Of a stretch of DNA of 58,681 bases, positions 50,019 through 58,681 are shown in pieces; positions within the stretch are counted from its first letter, which is position 1, and the number at the start of each line of letters is the position of its first letter. The stretch comes from Candidatus Methanomicula labiotermitis. Its GTDB lineage: Archaea; Thermoplasmatota; Thermoplasmata; Methanomassiliicoccales; Methanomethylophilaceae. Location: positions 1-58,681 of the forward strand of contig WQZU01000004.1 in NCBI GenBank assembly GCA_009780575.1, read 5' to 3'. The translations under genes and the position numbers were made by a program. The notes beneath the pieces were generated by a model. That model was not told the origin of the DNA, did not search any database, and was given only the letters and a program-made list of their open reading frames with translations.

Positions 50019-52622
50019 TCAGGGTTCTATGGCAATGAGTATGTCTCCGACCTGTATCGTCTCCACCTGTTTGCCGTTGAGCATCAGACATCTCTCAAGT
50101 TCAAAGAACTCTTTTGTTAATGTCACGGAGTCACCGTCAACCGTTATTGTAAGGCCGCCGGCTACCAATGCGGATGCCGCTTCCGAAGGATCCATCTTCG
50201 ATACTTCCGATACAACGGCTTTAGCTTTTTCTTTGAACGCGGGTCCGAGTTTCGAATGAATCGGTTTGACGGCTGTTACCTCTTCTTTTATATCTGCCTT
50301 TTCCGCGATCACAAGCGATCTTGCTTTTACCGTTTCCGTGATGTCATCGCGCGCACCGTTGAGCGAAAGAACATCGCCTATCAGTTCAACCATCGCCAAT
50401 TCGGTGTTGAGGGGCAACTTGTTATCCGATTTCCAGTTGCGTATCGCCGCTATCACATCTTTCAATACATTACCCGATCTTTCAGCGTCCGCATGCTTTG
50501 ATACGGGAACCGGCCACGGCGAGATGTGAATGCTTTTCGTGTTCTCGTATTTCCTGAAATGTTCCTGGTAAACCTCTTCCGATATGTGCGGCATGAACGG
50601 AGCTATCATTTTTATACTGCCTAAGAGAACAGTGTAAAGCGTGTACTTGGCCGCATCGTCCTTCCTTGATTTTACCATCTCGATGTAATGATCCGCCAGT
50701 TCATGCCATATGAAACTCTCCGCATCGCGCATGGCCTTATCGAACTGGTATGATTCAAAGTGCTGCGTCACCGACGCAACGGTGTCGGAATATCTGCTCA
50801 GTATCCACTTGTCCGATATTCTTAATTCTTTAGGTTCAGCGGGCTTCGAATCAAATCTCGGACCTATGAATTTCCCGATGTTGAACACCTTGTTGCAGAG
50901 CTTCCTTCCCCTTATCACGTCTTTCTCTCTGAACGCGTGATCTATTCCCATGGAGCATGTGCATGCATAATATCTCAGTGCATCAGCGCCGTATTCCTTT
51001 ATTATCGGTATCGGATCGATCACATTTCCGATGGACGAATGCATAGGCGTCCCGTCCGGGGCCATTATGAAACCGTGTATCATGATGTTCTTCCATGGTA
51101 TTGACGACGCTATCTGTTCATTCCTCAGTAATGTGTAGAACGCCCACGTCCTTATGATGTCATGAGACTGCGGCCGCAGGGACATCGGGAACAGTTTTTT
51201 GAACATCTCCTCGTCACGTTCCCAGAACGTGTTGTATAACGGCGATCCGGATGAATCCATCCATGTATCGAACACATCCGTGCATCCTATCAGTTCTCCG
51301 CCGCATTTGCATCTCTCGACCGGAGGATCATCTTCGGTCGGATCAACGTAACATTGTTTCTCGTCGGCAACGACGGCTTCGCCGCAGCTTCCGCACTCCC
51401 ATACGGGAACCGGTGTTGCAAACACACGCTGCCTGCTCAGGACCCAATCCCATTCCAGCGAATTGACCCAATCCTGTAATCTTATCTTCATGAACTCCGG
51501 ATACCAGTTGACCTCGTCCGCTCTTTTAAGAACGCGTTCCTTGAATTCAAGCGTCTTCAGGAACCATTGCGGCACCTGCAGGAATTCAACCGGAGTATGA
51601 CATCTCCAGCATATTGAAACGTTCTGTTCGCTGTTCTCCTGTTTTATGAGTGATCCGCTGTCCTTGAGATCATTTATCACTGCGGCGCGTGCGTCCTTGA
51701 CGCTCATGCCCTCGTATTTCCCTGCAAGAGAGGTCATCTTACCGAACTCGTCAATGCCTTTCTCCATCTCCAGTTTGTATTTCATCACCCACTCGAGATC
51801 GCTCTTGTCGCCGATCGTGCATATCATCACGCTTCCGGTGCCGAACTCCGGATCCGCTTTCGGATCCGCAATGACCTTCACTTTTCGTCCGTAGATCGGA
51901 GTGACCAAATATTTTCCGATCAGATGCTTCTTTTCTTTGTCTTCGGGATGTACCGCAACCACTTTGCATGTGCAAAGCAGTTCCGGCCTCGTCGTTGCAA
52001 CGGTGATATGACCGTCCGTACCGTCTATCATGAACCTTATGTAATTCAGTTTCGTGGTGTTCTCGCGGTACTCGACCTCCGCATCCGCGAGTGCGGTCAT
52101 GCATCTCGGACACCAGTTGACCGGGAAATTCCCTTTGTACACGAGACCTTCGTTGAACAGTTTGACAAACGATATCTGTGTTATTCGTCTGTAATACGGA
52201 GCGTCCGTCTGATAATAGATGCTCGGATCCATACTTTCACCGAGGATCTCGAAGTGATGTATCATCTCATCGATGAAACTGTTCGCGAATTCCGAGCAGA
52301 GTTCTCTGTATTCCTTCCTGGGAAGATCGAGTTTGGTGATATTGTGCTTCTTCTCCACCCTGACCTCGATCGGCGTACCGTTGACGTCGAAACATAACGG
52401 AAAGAAAACGTTATAGCCTCTCATCCTTCTGTATCTGGCAACGAAATCTATCATTGAATATCCTGTCGCGTGACCCAGATGCAGTGATCCGGAAGTATAT
52501 CTGGGAGGATTGTCTATGCTGAAGACGGGCAGACCGGACTCTATGTCAAAACGATATACTGATTCGTCTTTCCACATTTTCTGCCAGCATCTTTCGATGG
52601 AAGCGGGATCATATTGCGACAT
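50019..52622 (-). CDS. valS: Valyl-tRNA synthetase
   Basis: This 867-residue class I synthetase has the HIGH motif as SGSLHLGHATGYSM, followed by VFFPLCFDVNGTPIEVRVE, an editing domain (TTRPELLCTCKVVAVHP) and zinc-binding Cys pairs (NWCPRCM, CGSCGEAV). The KMSKS loop is altered: around residue 527 it reads TPMHSSIGNVIDP where GKKMS(K/S)SLGNVI is expected. The catalytic first Lys position is Pro and the middle Ser is His. The C-terminal anticodon-binding domain is complete. Confidence 0.93.
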   Translation of the reverse strand: MSQYDPASIERCWQKMWKDESVYRFDIESGLPVFSIDNPPRYTSGSLHLGHATGYSMIDFVARYRRMRGYNVFFPLCFDVNGTPIEVRVEKKHNITKLDLPRKEYRELCSEFANSFIDEMIHHFEILGESMDPSIYYQTDAPYYRRITQISFVKLFNEGLVYKGNFPVNWCPRCMTALADAEVEYRENTTKLNYIRFMIDGTDGHITVATTRPELLCTCKVVAVHPEDKEKKHLIGKYLVTPIYGRKVKVIADPKADPEFGTGSVMICTIGDKSDLEWVMKYKLEMEKGIDEFGKMTSLAGKYEGMSVKDARAAVINDLKDSGSLIKQENSEQNVSICWRCHTPVEFLQVPQWFLKTLEFKERVLKRADEVNWYPEFMKIRLQDWVNSLEWDWVLSRQRVFATPVPVWECGSCGEAVVADEKQCYVDPTEDDPPVERCKCGGELIGCTDVFDTWMDSSGSPLYNTFWERDEEMFKKLFPMSLRPQSHDIIRTWAFYTLLRNEQIASSIPWKNIMIHGFIMAPDGTPMHSSIGNVIDPIPIIKEYGADALRYYACTCSMGIDHAFREKDVIRGRKLCNKVFNIGKFIGPRFDSKPAEPKELRISDKWILSRYSDTVASVTQHFESYQFDKAMRDAESFIWHELADHYIEMVKSRKDDAAKYTLYTVLLGSIKMIAPFMPHISEEVYQEHFRKYENTKSIHISPWPVPVSKHADAERSGNVLKDVIAAIRNWKSDNKLPLNTELAMVELIGDVLSLNGARDDITETVKARSLVIAEKADIKEEVTAVKPIHSKLGPAFKEKAKAVVSEVSKMDPSEAASALVAGGLTITVDGDSVTLTKEFFELERCLMLNGKQVETIQVGDILIAIEP

Positions 52623-52721
52623 GTAACCTCTCCGAACATAGAAAAAGTATTAAAAAGATTGTGAGACAACTGCTGATTGGAGATCATATGGTCATACTGC
52701 TGCAAAGCTATGCTGTTCTTC

Positions 52722-53222
52722 CTACTCATGCCTGTAAGCGCTGTTCACCACCTCATAGATGGTGTAAGGATTCAGACGGACCATTGTTCCGCAAATTGTT
52801 CTGTCGTGCAATCTTTCCGATATGTCCTTCAGGTCAATGGTCTCTATTTTATCGGACATTCTGAAATAAGATTTCCAGATCTCTACAACTCCTTCAAACC
52901 CTTCAAGTCCTTCGAGATCTATGACATCAAGTTCTTCGCATCCCTCGCATAACAGATCCATGATGTATATCTTGCCGCCAAGTATCCTCAGATATTCGTC
53001 GGCCAAGCACAATACATCATCTGAATATGTTCCGTAGCCGGATGTATAGAAGTGTTCCGTCAGACGTAACTCATCGGCACCGTTCGGATCCTTTCCGATA
53101 TCTCCTTCGACTATCCCCACGTTTCCTCTGTTTGCCCCGAATCTCCAGAACTTCGGTTGCGCACATCTTTCCAAAATTTCCTCGAGCGGTTTTTCCGTGT
53201 AGATCGCAGTGTAATATGTCAA
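52722..53222 (-). CDS. Hypothetical 166-residue protein
   Basis: This acidic protein (MTYYTAIYTEKPLEEILERC, GDIGKDPNGADELRLTEHFY, DVIDLEGLEGFEGVVEIWKS) has a mixed alpha/beta look and an internal acidic Leu/Gly-rich run. I recognise no domain. Codon use resembles its neighbours. It stands between valS and a CBS-domain gene with its own short upstream gap. Confidence 0.55.
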   Translation of the reverse strand: MTYYTAIYTEKPLEEILERCAQPKFWRFGANRGNVGIVEGDIGKDPNGADELRLTEHFYTSGYGTYSDDVLCLADEYLRILGGKIYIMDLLCEGCEELDVIDLEGLEGFEGVVEIWKSYFRMSDKIETIDLKDISERLHDRTICGTMVRLNPYTIYEVVNSAYRHE

Positions 53223-53299
53223 CTTATCACTAATGCCCAGGACTCTGTGAAATATTAATATGTGTTGAAAATGGTTTGATGATGATCGCAGGAAACGGT

Positions 53300-54484
53300 T
53301 TATTTTTTCTTTTTCCTGCTGTCGATCTTCTCCTCCTTCATGTCCATGACCCTCGTGGATAAATTTCTAAGAATATCTTCGGCCGCTTTCGTGAGATCCC
53401 ATTCCACTTCCTTTGCGGATATCAGACCGCCGTCGAATATCAGTCTTGCGTTGACGCTGTACTTGTTCTTTGTTCCCGCTGTGTTGTATTTGCTTATGTG
53501 TATCGTCAGCGACTGCGGCCTCTTTACTTTTGCGATCTTTGTCATTTCACGTTTTATTATATCGTCGATGTTGTTCACGTAATCCCTGTCATCATCTTCG
53601 AGTCCGCTTATCTGGATGAACATCATTTCCCGTTCCCTGCAGGCGGCCATCATTTCTATTATGTCATATTGCGTAAGAATTCCGACAAGTTTTTCGTTCT
53701 CCACCACCGGCAGCGTGGAAATGCATGAGCCGAGCATCACCTCAGCGGCTTCGCCTATCGTTGCATCCCACGGTATCGTCTTGGGAGCGGTAGCGCAGAA
53801 GGATTCCACCAATATCGTTGACGGGTTGCTTTCACCGGAAAGGTCGCCGACCGTCTGTCTGTTCTTGCGTCTCCAGTTGTGACCGATGATCTCTTTCATT
53901 CCCACTATGCCTACGACCTCTCCCTTTCCGCCTACTACCGGTACGGTCCTTACGTCAAGCCCTCTCATCACTTCGATCGCCGTCTCAAGGACATCGTTCT
54001 CCTTCACCGTTTCAACGGAAGGGGTCATTATCTCCCATACCTTGATGTCACGGAACGCTTTGATGTTCGCCGCGACCTCCGTCAATGCTGACCTCGAGAT
54101 TATGCCCTTTATCCTTTTGTTCTTGTCAATTACGGGTATCTGCCTTGCATTGTTCGATATCATCAGTTCGGCCACTTCCGTTATCTTCGCCGATTTGGTC
54201 ACGGACGGTGCGCCTGTCATCACCGTTCTTATCTTGCTGTCAAGCATCACGCTCTTTTTCCTCAGAAGCGTTCCGTATATCACCGAACCTATGTATTCGT
54301 TGCCGCTGACGACCGGGACATCATGCGCTCCTCTCTCTTTCATTATATGAAGCGCATCAACAACACGATCATCCGGCGAAACGGTTCCGAAATCCTCGCT
54401 CATGATCGCGGCGACCCCTTTGCCGTCGATCTGCGACCGCAGCATGGATATTTTCTTAAGGTCCTGTAAATCTTTTACTCCCAT
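53300..54484 (-). CDS. Four-CBS-domain protein with a C-terminal ribosome-hibernation-like domain
   Basis: Starting at the ATG at 54484 (MGVKDLQDLKKIS), this protein of about 394 residues has four CBS domains in tandem (AAIMSEDFGTVSPDDRVVDA, DSKIRTVMTGAPSVTKSAKI, VWEIMTPSVETVKENDVLE, ESFCATAPKTIPWDATIGEA). The C-terminal 75 residues (LTIHISKYNTAGTKNKYSVN and ARLIFDGGLISAKEVEWDL) resemble the S30AE/HPF fold that binds the decoding centre of resting ribosomes. Adenine-nucleotide binding by CBS could then gate hibernation. The HPF link is my reading of the sequence, not proven. Confidence 0.7.
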   Translation of the reverse strand: MGVKDLQDLKKISMLRSQIDGKGVAAIMSEDFGTVSPDDRVVDALHIMKERGAHDVPVVSGNEYIGSVIYGTLLRKKSVMLDSKIRTVMTGAPSVTKSAKITEVAELMISNNARQIPVIDKNKRIKGIISRSALTEVAANIKAFRDIKVWEIMTPSVETVKENDVLETAIEVMRGLDVRTVPVVGGKGEVVGIVGMKEIIGHNWRRKNRQTVGDLSGESNPSTILVESFCATAPKTIPWDATIGEAAEVMLGSCISTLPVVENEKLVGILTQYDIIEMMAACREREMMFIQISGLEDDDRDYVNNIDDIIKREMTKIAKVKRPQSLTIHISKYNTAGTKNKYSVNARLIFDGGLISAKEVEWDLTKAAEDILRNLSTRVMDMKEEKIDSRKKKK

Positions 54485-54726
54485 CTTGTCACCGTAACAA
54501 AATCTGCGAACGTTGCATATAACACTATGGATGGCGGACGCATCCATGCCCGTATTAACAGAGCGGGCGAATATATTATGACGGAGGTATAACGATCTTA
54601 CACCGGACATTTCGGATTTTATACGAAAAGAATATAAAGTTGGTGTAAAGAGGACGCATTGAATATTTTACTTCCGATGCGGCCGAATATGATGCCCGCC
54701 TAATTGCCGATTTTTGATATACGGCG

Positions 54727-56418
54727 TCAGCATGGACGAAGCATATCCGCAACGGTCCTGTTCACATCATCGATCCTTATGCGCCTCTGTTCCTTTGTGT
54801 CCCTGTCCCTTATCGTCACCGTGTCTTTGCCGACTCCGTCTTCGATCGTATCGTAATCAACGGTTATGCACCACGGCGTCCCTATTTCGTCCATACGCGC
54901 GTATCTCCTTCCTATGGCGCCTGAAGTGTCGTAATAACATTCGATACCGTTCATACGCAGTTTTTCGTATATCGACGTCGCAATGGTATCAAGTCCGTCC
55001 TTGTCCATAAGCGGGAACACGCCGACCTTCACGGGAGCGACCCCCGGTTTCAGGCGGAGCGTCACATAATCTTCCTTCTCATCGTAATTGTAAGCATGTT
55101 CCAGTATCGAATAGAATATCCTGTCCAGCCCGTACGACGGTTCTATGACATGCGGTATGACACGTTCGCCGGAGACCTTTTCCTTTATGTTCACAACCTC
55201 AAAGAATTCAGATCCGATTTCCATATCTTCGCCGTGGACCGTTATCTTCAGTGAATTGTTCTTGATGTCTTCCGGCTGTTTCGATTCTATTGCCTTCGTG
55301 ATGTCCTTCGCTTTATCCTTGAACTTCGGGCCGAGTTCTTTCTGTTTGGCCCTGACCGCAACTATCTCCATCTCCTTAGGTTCGTCGAACCTTCTGAAAT
55401 GCGTCAGATCAACGCCTGAGAACTCCGCGTGCCTGGAAAGGTCCCAGCAGCCTCTGTCCGCTATTCCGGTCACCTCGGTCCATCCGTATGAAAGCAGAAC
55501 TTCCGCATCCCAGCAGTCCGCCGCGTAATGGGCCATCTCATCTGAAAGATGCTGCCTGAACCGTAATCTTTCCGGGTCAATGCCCAAGGATATCAAAAGC
55601 TGCTGCGTTGCGTACACGAAGTACGCGAGCACCCTGTTGGCTATTATCCCTTTTTTGACCGCTTCGCCTACTGTTAAAATCATCTCTTTGCCGTCGCCGG
55701 GAACGAGCGTCATCTTCTCATTCTCTATCATCGGGAACCGGTCCCAATCCTTATTATCCGGGTCAACGAAAAGTTCAACTTCCATCATGTTGAACTCTCT
55801 CATCCTTATCATGCCCTGACGCGGAGCGATCTCGTTCCTGTATCCTCTTCCCGTTTGTATGACTCCCAATGGCAGTTTCTCGCGGTTGTATCTGTATAGA
55901 TTAAGATAATTCACGAATATTCCCTGCGCCGTCTCCGGCCTCAGGTAACCGACTCTCGATGATCCCGGTCCGATCGTTGTCTTGAACATCAGGTTGAATT
56001 CTTCGACCGGTCCGAGCTTTCCTTTGCATTCCGGGCATGCGACGCCGTTCTTCTTGAAAAGTTCCTCAAGCTGTTTCGGAGAAAGCACATCGGGATTGTC
56101 ATGCAGGCCTTTCGCTAAATGATCCGCTCTGAACGGTTCTCTGCATCCTTCGCAATATGTGATCAGATCTGAGAATTCATCAATATGGCCGGATGCCTTG
56201 AAGACCGGCGCCGGATTCACGGTCTCCGAATCGATCTCGATGAAGCCTTCCCTGTCCCTGTAGAGGGATCTCCACGATTCCACTATGTTGTTCTTCAGAA
56301 CGCATCCCAGCGGGCCGTAGTCGAACATGCCGGCGACTCCGCCGTATATCTCGTATGACGGCCATATGAAACCGCGCCTTTTGCATAGTGAGAACAGATC
56401 TGATGACTCCGGGGACAT
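54727..56418 (-). CDS. glyS: Glycyl-tRNA synthetase (archaeal/eukaryal class II type)
   Basis: This 563-residue class II synthetase starts SDLFSLCKRRGFIWPSYEIYGGVAGMFDYGPLG. Class II motif 2 (RPETAQGIFVNYLNLYRYNREKLP, then GRGYRNEIAPRQGMIRMREF) and motif 3 (PSYGLDRIFYSIL) are intact. A zinc-like CEGCREP and CPECKG pair sits in the insertion. The anticodon-binding domain follows. The CBS gene lies 4 nt upstream on the same strand, suggesting one operon. Confidence 0.95.
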   Translation of the reverse strand: MSPESSDLFSLCKRRGFIWPSYEIYGGVAGMFDYGPLGCVLKNNIVESWRSLYRDREGFIEIDSETVNPAPVFKASGHIDEFSDLITYCEGCREPFRADHLAKGLHDNPDVLSPKQLEELFKKNGVACPECKGKLGPVEEFNLMFKTTIGPGSSRVGYLRPETAQGIFVNYLNLYRYNREKLPLGVIQTGRGYRNEIAPRQGMIRMREFNMMEVELFVDPDNKDWDRFPMIENEKMTLVPGDGKEMILTVGEAVKKGIIANRVLAYFVYATQQLLISLGIDPERLRFRQHLSDEMAHYAADCWDAEVLLSYGWTEVTGIADRGCWDLSRHAEFSGVDLTHFRRFDEPKEMEIVAVRAKQKELGPKFKDKAKDITKAIESKQPEDIKNNSLKITVHGEDMEIGSEFFEVVNIKEKVSGERVIPHVIEPSYGLDRIFYSILEHAYNYDEKEDYVTLRLKPGVAPVKVGVFPLMDKDGLDTIATSIYEKLRMNGIECYYDTSGAIGRRYARMDEIGTPWCITVDYDTIEDGVGKDTVTIRDRDTKEQRRIRIDDVNRTVADMLRPC

Positions 56419-56422
56419 GTGA

Positions 56423-57265
56423 TCACTTCTTGCACAGCGCGGATATCACGTCTATGTCATATATCATTCCTGCGAGGTCATCCTTGGAATCCCTTACGGG
56501 AATTTGACCGAAATCGTTCGCCTTCATCAGTTTGGCAACTTCGGATACGGCGGTCTTCTTGAAAACTGTCATCGGGTTGCGTATCATGTAATCCTTCACA
56601 TGATAATCCTGCGGTATCGATCTGTCTGTTGCCGTGTAGAACAGCGGCAGCACGTTCCTGTAGCCCGCAAGCGATTCATACGCATCCGTTATCCCGAGTT
56701 CGTTCAATGCTTTCGGATCCTTCACCTGATCGACGAAAAGGTCTCTGTCTGTTATTATACCGGTAAGTTTCCCGCCTGCGTTCAGAACGGGCATCGCGGG
56801 AACATCGCTTATCCTCATTGCGTGAACAACATACGACAGCGGCGAATCCTCGTGCGCCGTGACGCAGGTCGTGTTTATGACCTCTTCCGCGGTGATGTTC
56901 AGTTTTTGTTTGGAGACCACGTCAAGAAGGTCCGTCGGAGTTACGATCCCTACTAATTTCCCGTTACCCAGGACCGGGAGCCTGTGTATCCTGTATTTCG
57001 TGAATATCTCCGCCGCTTCCTCGACGGTCGCATCCTGCTGTATCGTTTTTATATCCTTTTTCATGATGAGCGACAGCTGGTCCTCGTCAAACCTTTTGAA
57101 CACATCCCTTCTGGAAACGATGCCCACCAGCATACCATCCGTTGATCTGACGACGGGCAGCCCCGTGACACCGTGCTTAACCATCTTGTTTATCGCGTCG
57201 TTGCGGCTTCCCGGCACCACAACTACGATGGGAGGGGTGTTCATTATATCCGACACATACTTCAT
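56423..57265 (-). CDS. Four-CBS-domain protein
   Basis: This 280-residue protein consists only of CBS domains in two pairs (SDIMNTPPIVVVVPGSRND, IMKKDIKTIQQDATVEEAAE, EEVINTTCVTAHEDSPLSYV, VKDYMIRNPMTVFKKTAVSE). It probably binds adenine nucleotides or S-adenosyl compounds and acts as an energy sensor or regulator. It precedes glyS by 4 nt, so the two are likely co-transcribed. Confidence 0.88.
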   Translation of the reverse strand: MKYVSDIMNTPPIVVVVPGSRNDAINKMVKHGVTGLPVVRSTDGMLVGIVSRRDVFKRFDEDQLSLIMKKDIKTIQQDATVEEAAEIFTKYRIHRLPVLGNGKLVGIVTPTDLLDVVSKQKLNITAEEVINTTCVTAHEDSPLSYVVHAMRISDVPAMPVLNAGGKLTGIITDRDLFVDQVKDPKALNELGITDAYESLAGYRNVLPLFYTATDRSIPQDYHVKDYMIRNPMTVFKKTAVSEVAKLMKANDFGQIPVRDSKDDLAGMIYDIDVISALCKK

Positions 57266-57337
57266 TGACCATCACCTTTGTCTAACATGTTACCGACCGC
57301 TTTATTCCGATCCGCTTTTTCAGGCGGTCGGCGGCGA

Positions 57338-58405
57338 TCATACGGCCGTTCTTCCGAACACCACTTTTTCCATGTCGTTCCGCGGATCGGTGATGTCTTT
57401 CACCGCTCCTCTTCCTGACATCCGGAAAACAGCGACGTCCGCCGGCATTCCTGTACGCACTCGCAACTTGTCCGCTCCATATAATATTTTTCCACAGTTC
57501 ATCAGTAATGAACGAATGATATGGTCCTCATAGCGGCCTTTCGATTCCAGCATCGAAGCGAACGTTTCCGCTTCGGCGCGCATATCCGGGACGCATAACA
57601 TCGCGTTGTCGGTCCCTATTGCAATATCGGCGCCCGAATCGATCAGTCTTTTCATCGGAGGCGTCTTCCCAAAGAATATATTGGATCTGGGACAAGAGAC
57701 GATCGGTATGTTATTGTCAGCGCACATTCTCATGTCGGCGTCGGTCGCTTCCACCATATGGACAACGAAGGACGGAGAAAGGGACATTATCCTTCCGATG
57801 TCCTCTCTTATCCTTTCGCTTGCGTGTATCCCGAGTACTTTCCCCTTTCTGTGCACATGATCGGCGATCGCGTCGAGTTCGCTCTTATCCGCGTCCGATA
57901 TGCTTGACAATCCTATTCCGTCCGATACTTCCAGGATATCATTCAGCTCGTTCGCATCGTATCTGCCCAGCGGGCGGCCGAGTATCATCCCTTTCTGCGC
58001 CGGCGAGGATCTTTTCATAAGTTCAACGCCCTTCCTCCCGCCTTCCCTGAAATCTATGAAACCTGTGGTTCCGGTGCTGAGCATAACATCCGAAAAGGAG
58101 CGCATTGACATGACCAATTCCTCTTCGGATGCGTTTTTCAGGTAAACGTGCTTCATACCGTTCGGAGGCATCACAAGTTCCTTCAGATCCGGTTTTCCGC
58201 TGAACGCCAAAAGGCCGTCGGCCGAATGTGTATGCGCATTTACCAATCCTGGTGTCACGATACCTTCGGCGATCGGCCGGCCGGGAGGTTTTCCGTCCCC
58301 GACCTCAGCTATGATTCCGTTCTCTATTCCGACATATCCGTCACTGAATCCCGACCCATTGAACACGAGGCCCGACAGATATTCCATGGAAGCGTCAATA
58401 ATCAC
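57338..58405 (-). CDS. Amidohydrolase of the chlorohydrolase/adenosine-deaminase-like group
   Basis: This 355-residue metal-dependent hydrolase has the HxH motif TPGLVNAHTHSADGLL, the barrel His in LGIHASER, the His in VVHMVEATD, and the Asp in IAIGTDNAM. CPRSN lies in the region where TrzA/SAH-deaminase-type enzymes carry it. Likely substrates are aminopurine or cytosine-like nucleosides, or S-adenosylhomocysteine/methylthioadenosine. The fit is good; the exact substrate is open. Confidence 0.8.
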   Translation of the reverse strand: MIIDASMEYLSGLVFNGSGFSDGYVGIENGIIAEVGDGKPPGRPIAEGIVTPGLVNAHTHSADGLLAFSGKPDLKELVMPPNGMKHVYLKNASEEELVMSMRSFSDVMLSTGTTGFIDFREGGRKGVELMKRSSPAQKGMILGRPLGRYDANELNDILEVSDGIGLSSISDADKSELDAIADHVHRKGKVLGIHASERIREDIGRIMSLSPSFVVHMVEATDADMRMCADNNIPIVSCPRSNIFFGKTPPMKRLIDSGADIAIGTDNAMLCVPDMRAEAETFASMLESKGRYEDHIIRSLLMNCGKILYGADKLRVRTGMPADVAVFRMSGRGAVKDITDPRNDMEKVVFGRTAV

Positions 58406-58681
58406 AATATTTAACCTTTTATCGCTGCCACGCCCATCTCAAACGTTTTCATCCCGGCGCTGCGTGAAACTTCACTTAAATAAGCTTATTTTTCGCTATA
58501 CCTTCATTATATATTATATCCGATTGCATAAATAAATTAAAAAAATGTCTGTTAATGAAACTGTGTTTGATAAATCGTAATTAGCTGGAGAACCATCGTC
58601 CGGCCGCTTGTAACGAAGCAGGAGCCAGACGATGGCAGGGATGGAATGCAGTAAACAATATAAGAGAAATTGGCCGGAGTA
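58406..58681. other. Right-edge stretch: AT-rich promoter region and an inverted repeat
   Basis: The left part is AT-rich (around 58490-58540) and likely holds the promoter of the amidohydrolase on the minus strand. An imperfect 12-bp inverted repeat (CCATCGTCCGGC at 58593 and GCCAGACGATGG at 58624) precedes an ATG at 58632 that opens a frame (MAGMECSKQYKRNWPEY) running off the window. Whether it is a gene cannot be told. Confidence 0.35.

Noticed and set aside
58593-58635. Transcription terminator hairpin at the right edge
   Set aside because: The stem has a mismatch and a 19-nt loop with no T-run after it, so a terminator is not supported.

Overview
The window reads as a mesophilic archaeon, most likely a methanogen of the Thermoplasmatota (order Methanomassiliicoccales or a close relative). 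The archaeal assignment is firm: an Orc1/Cdc6 initiator, the RFC small subunit, an XPD-type helicase, ribosomal protein eL40, archaeal GlyRS and ValRS, and genes with a TATA box about 25 nt upstream of the start and little or no leader. The methanogen assignment is inference from an MtaA/UroD-like methyltransferase, heterodisulfide reductase HdrB/HdrC, a CooS-type CO dehydrogenase, nickel genes (NikR, HypA, HypD) and an aconitase-X phosphomevalonate dehydratase. The order-level name is a best guess.

Layout. 0-4 kb: MtaA-like protein, decayed integrase, ferredoxin-like and zinc-ribbon pair, tRNA-Ser(UGA), first MntA/HepT pair (HepT broken). 4-12 kb: SBF-type transporter, XPD helicase, PH-domain protein, pyridoxal kinase, a protein joining a very Cys-rich domain to membrane helices, and YgiQ radical SAM. 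12-16.4 kb: accessory region with two Fic proteins made by tandem duplication, a second MntA/HepT pair (HepT broken), a 44-residue Cys-rich protein and an AT-rich membrane protein. 16.5-32 kb: housekeeping block with AcnX plus a DUF126-Nudix fusion, Orc1/Cdc6, NIF3, RfcS, eL40, enolase, NAPRTase, a CobW pair, TopA, NikR, AsnB-like, FolC and endonuclease III. 32-37 kb: second accessory region with two transposase remnants, a frameshifted YhcG nuclease, HypA-HypD, and RelBE with a frameshifted toxin. 37-44 kb: AlkD/Ogt repair pair, hydantoinase-like protein diverging from a MoxR/VWA pair, PdxS. 44-48 kb: hdrC-hdrB-cooS. 48-58.7 kb: tRNA-Gly(GCC) beside short tandem repeats, DEAD-box helicase, ValS, two CBS proteins, GlyS and an amidohydrolase.

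How they fit together. NikR, HypA/HypD and CooS form a nickel theme. PdxS and the pyridoxal kinase serve vitamin B6. AcnX with its small subunit belongs to the archaeal mevalonate route. The two accessory regions share one pattern: in all three toxin-antitoxin loci the antitoxin is intact and the toxin is broken. The best candidates for something new are the divergent CooS linked to HdrBC (catalytic Lys position is Gln), the AcnX small subunit fused to an intact Nudix hydrolase, and the Cys-rich membrane protein.
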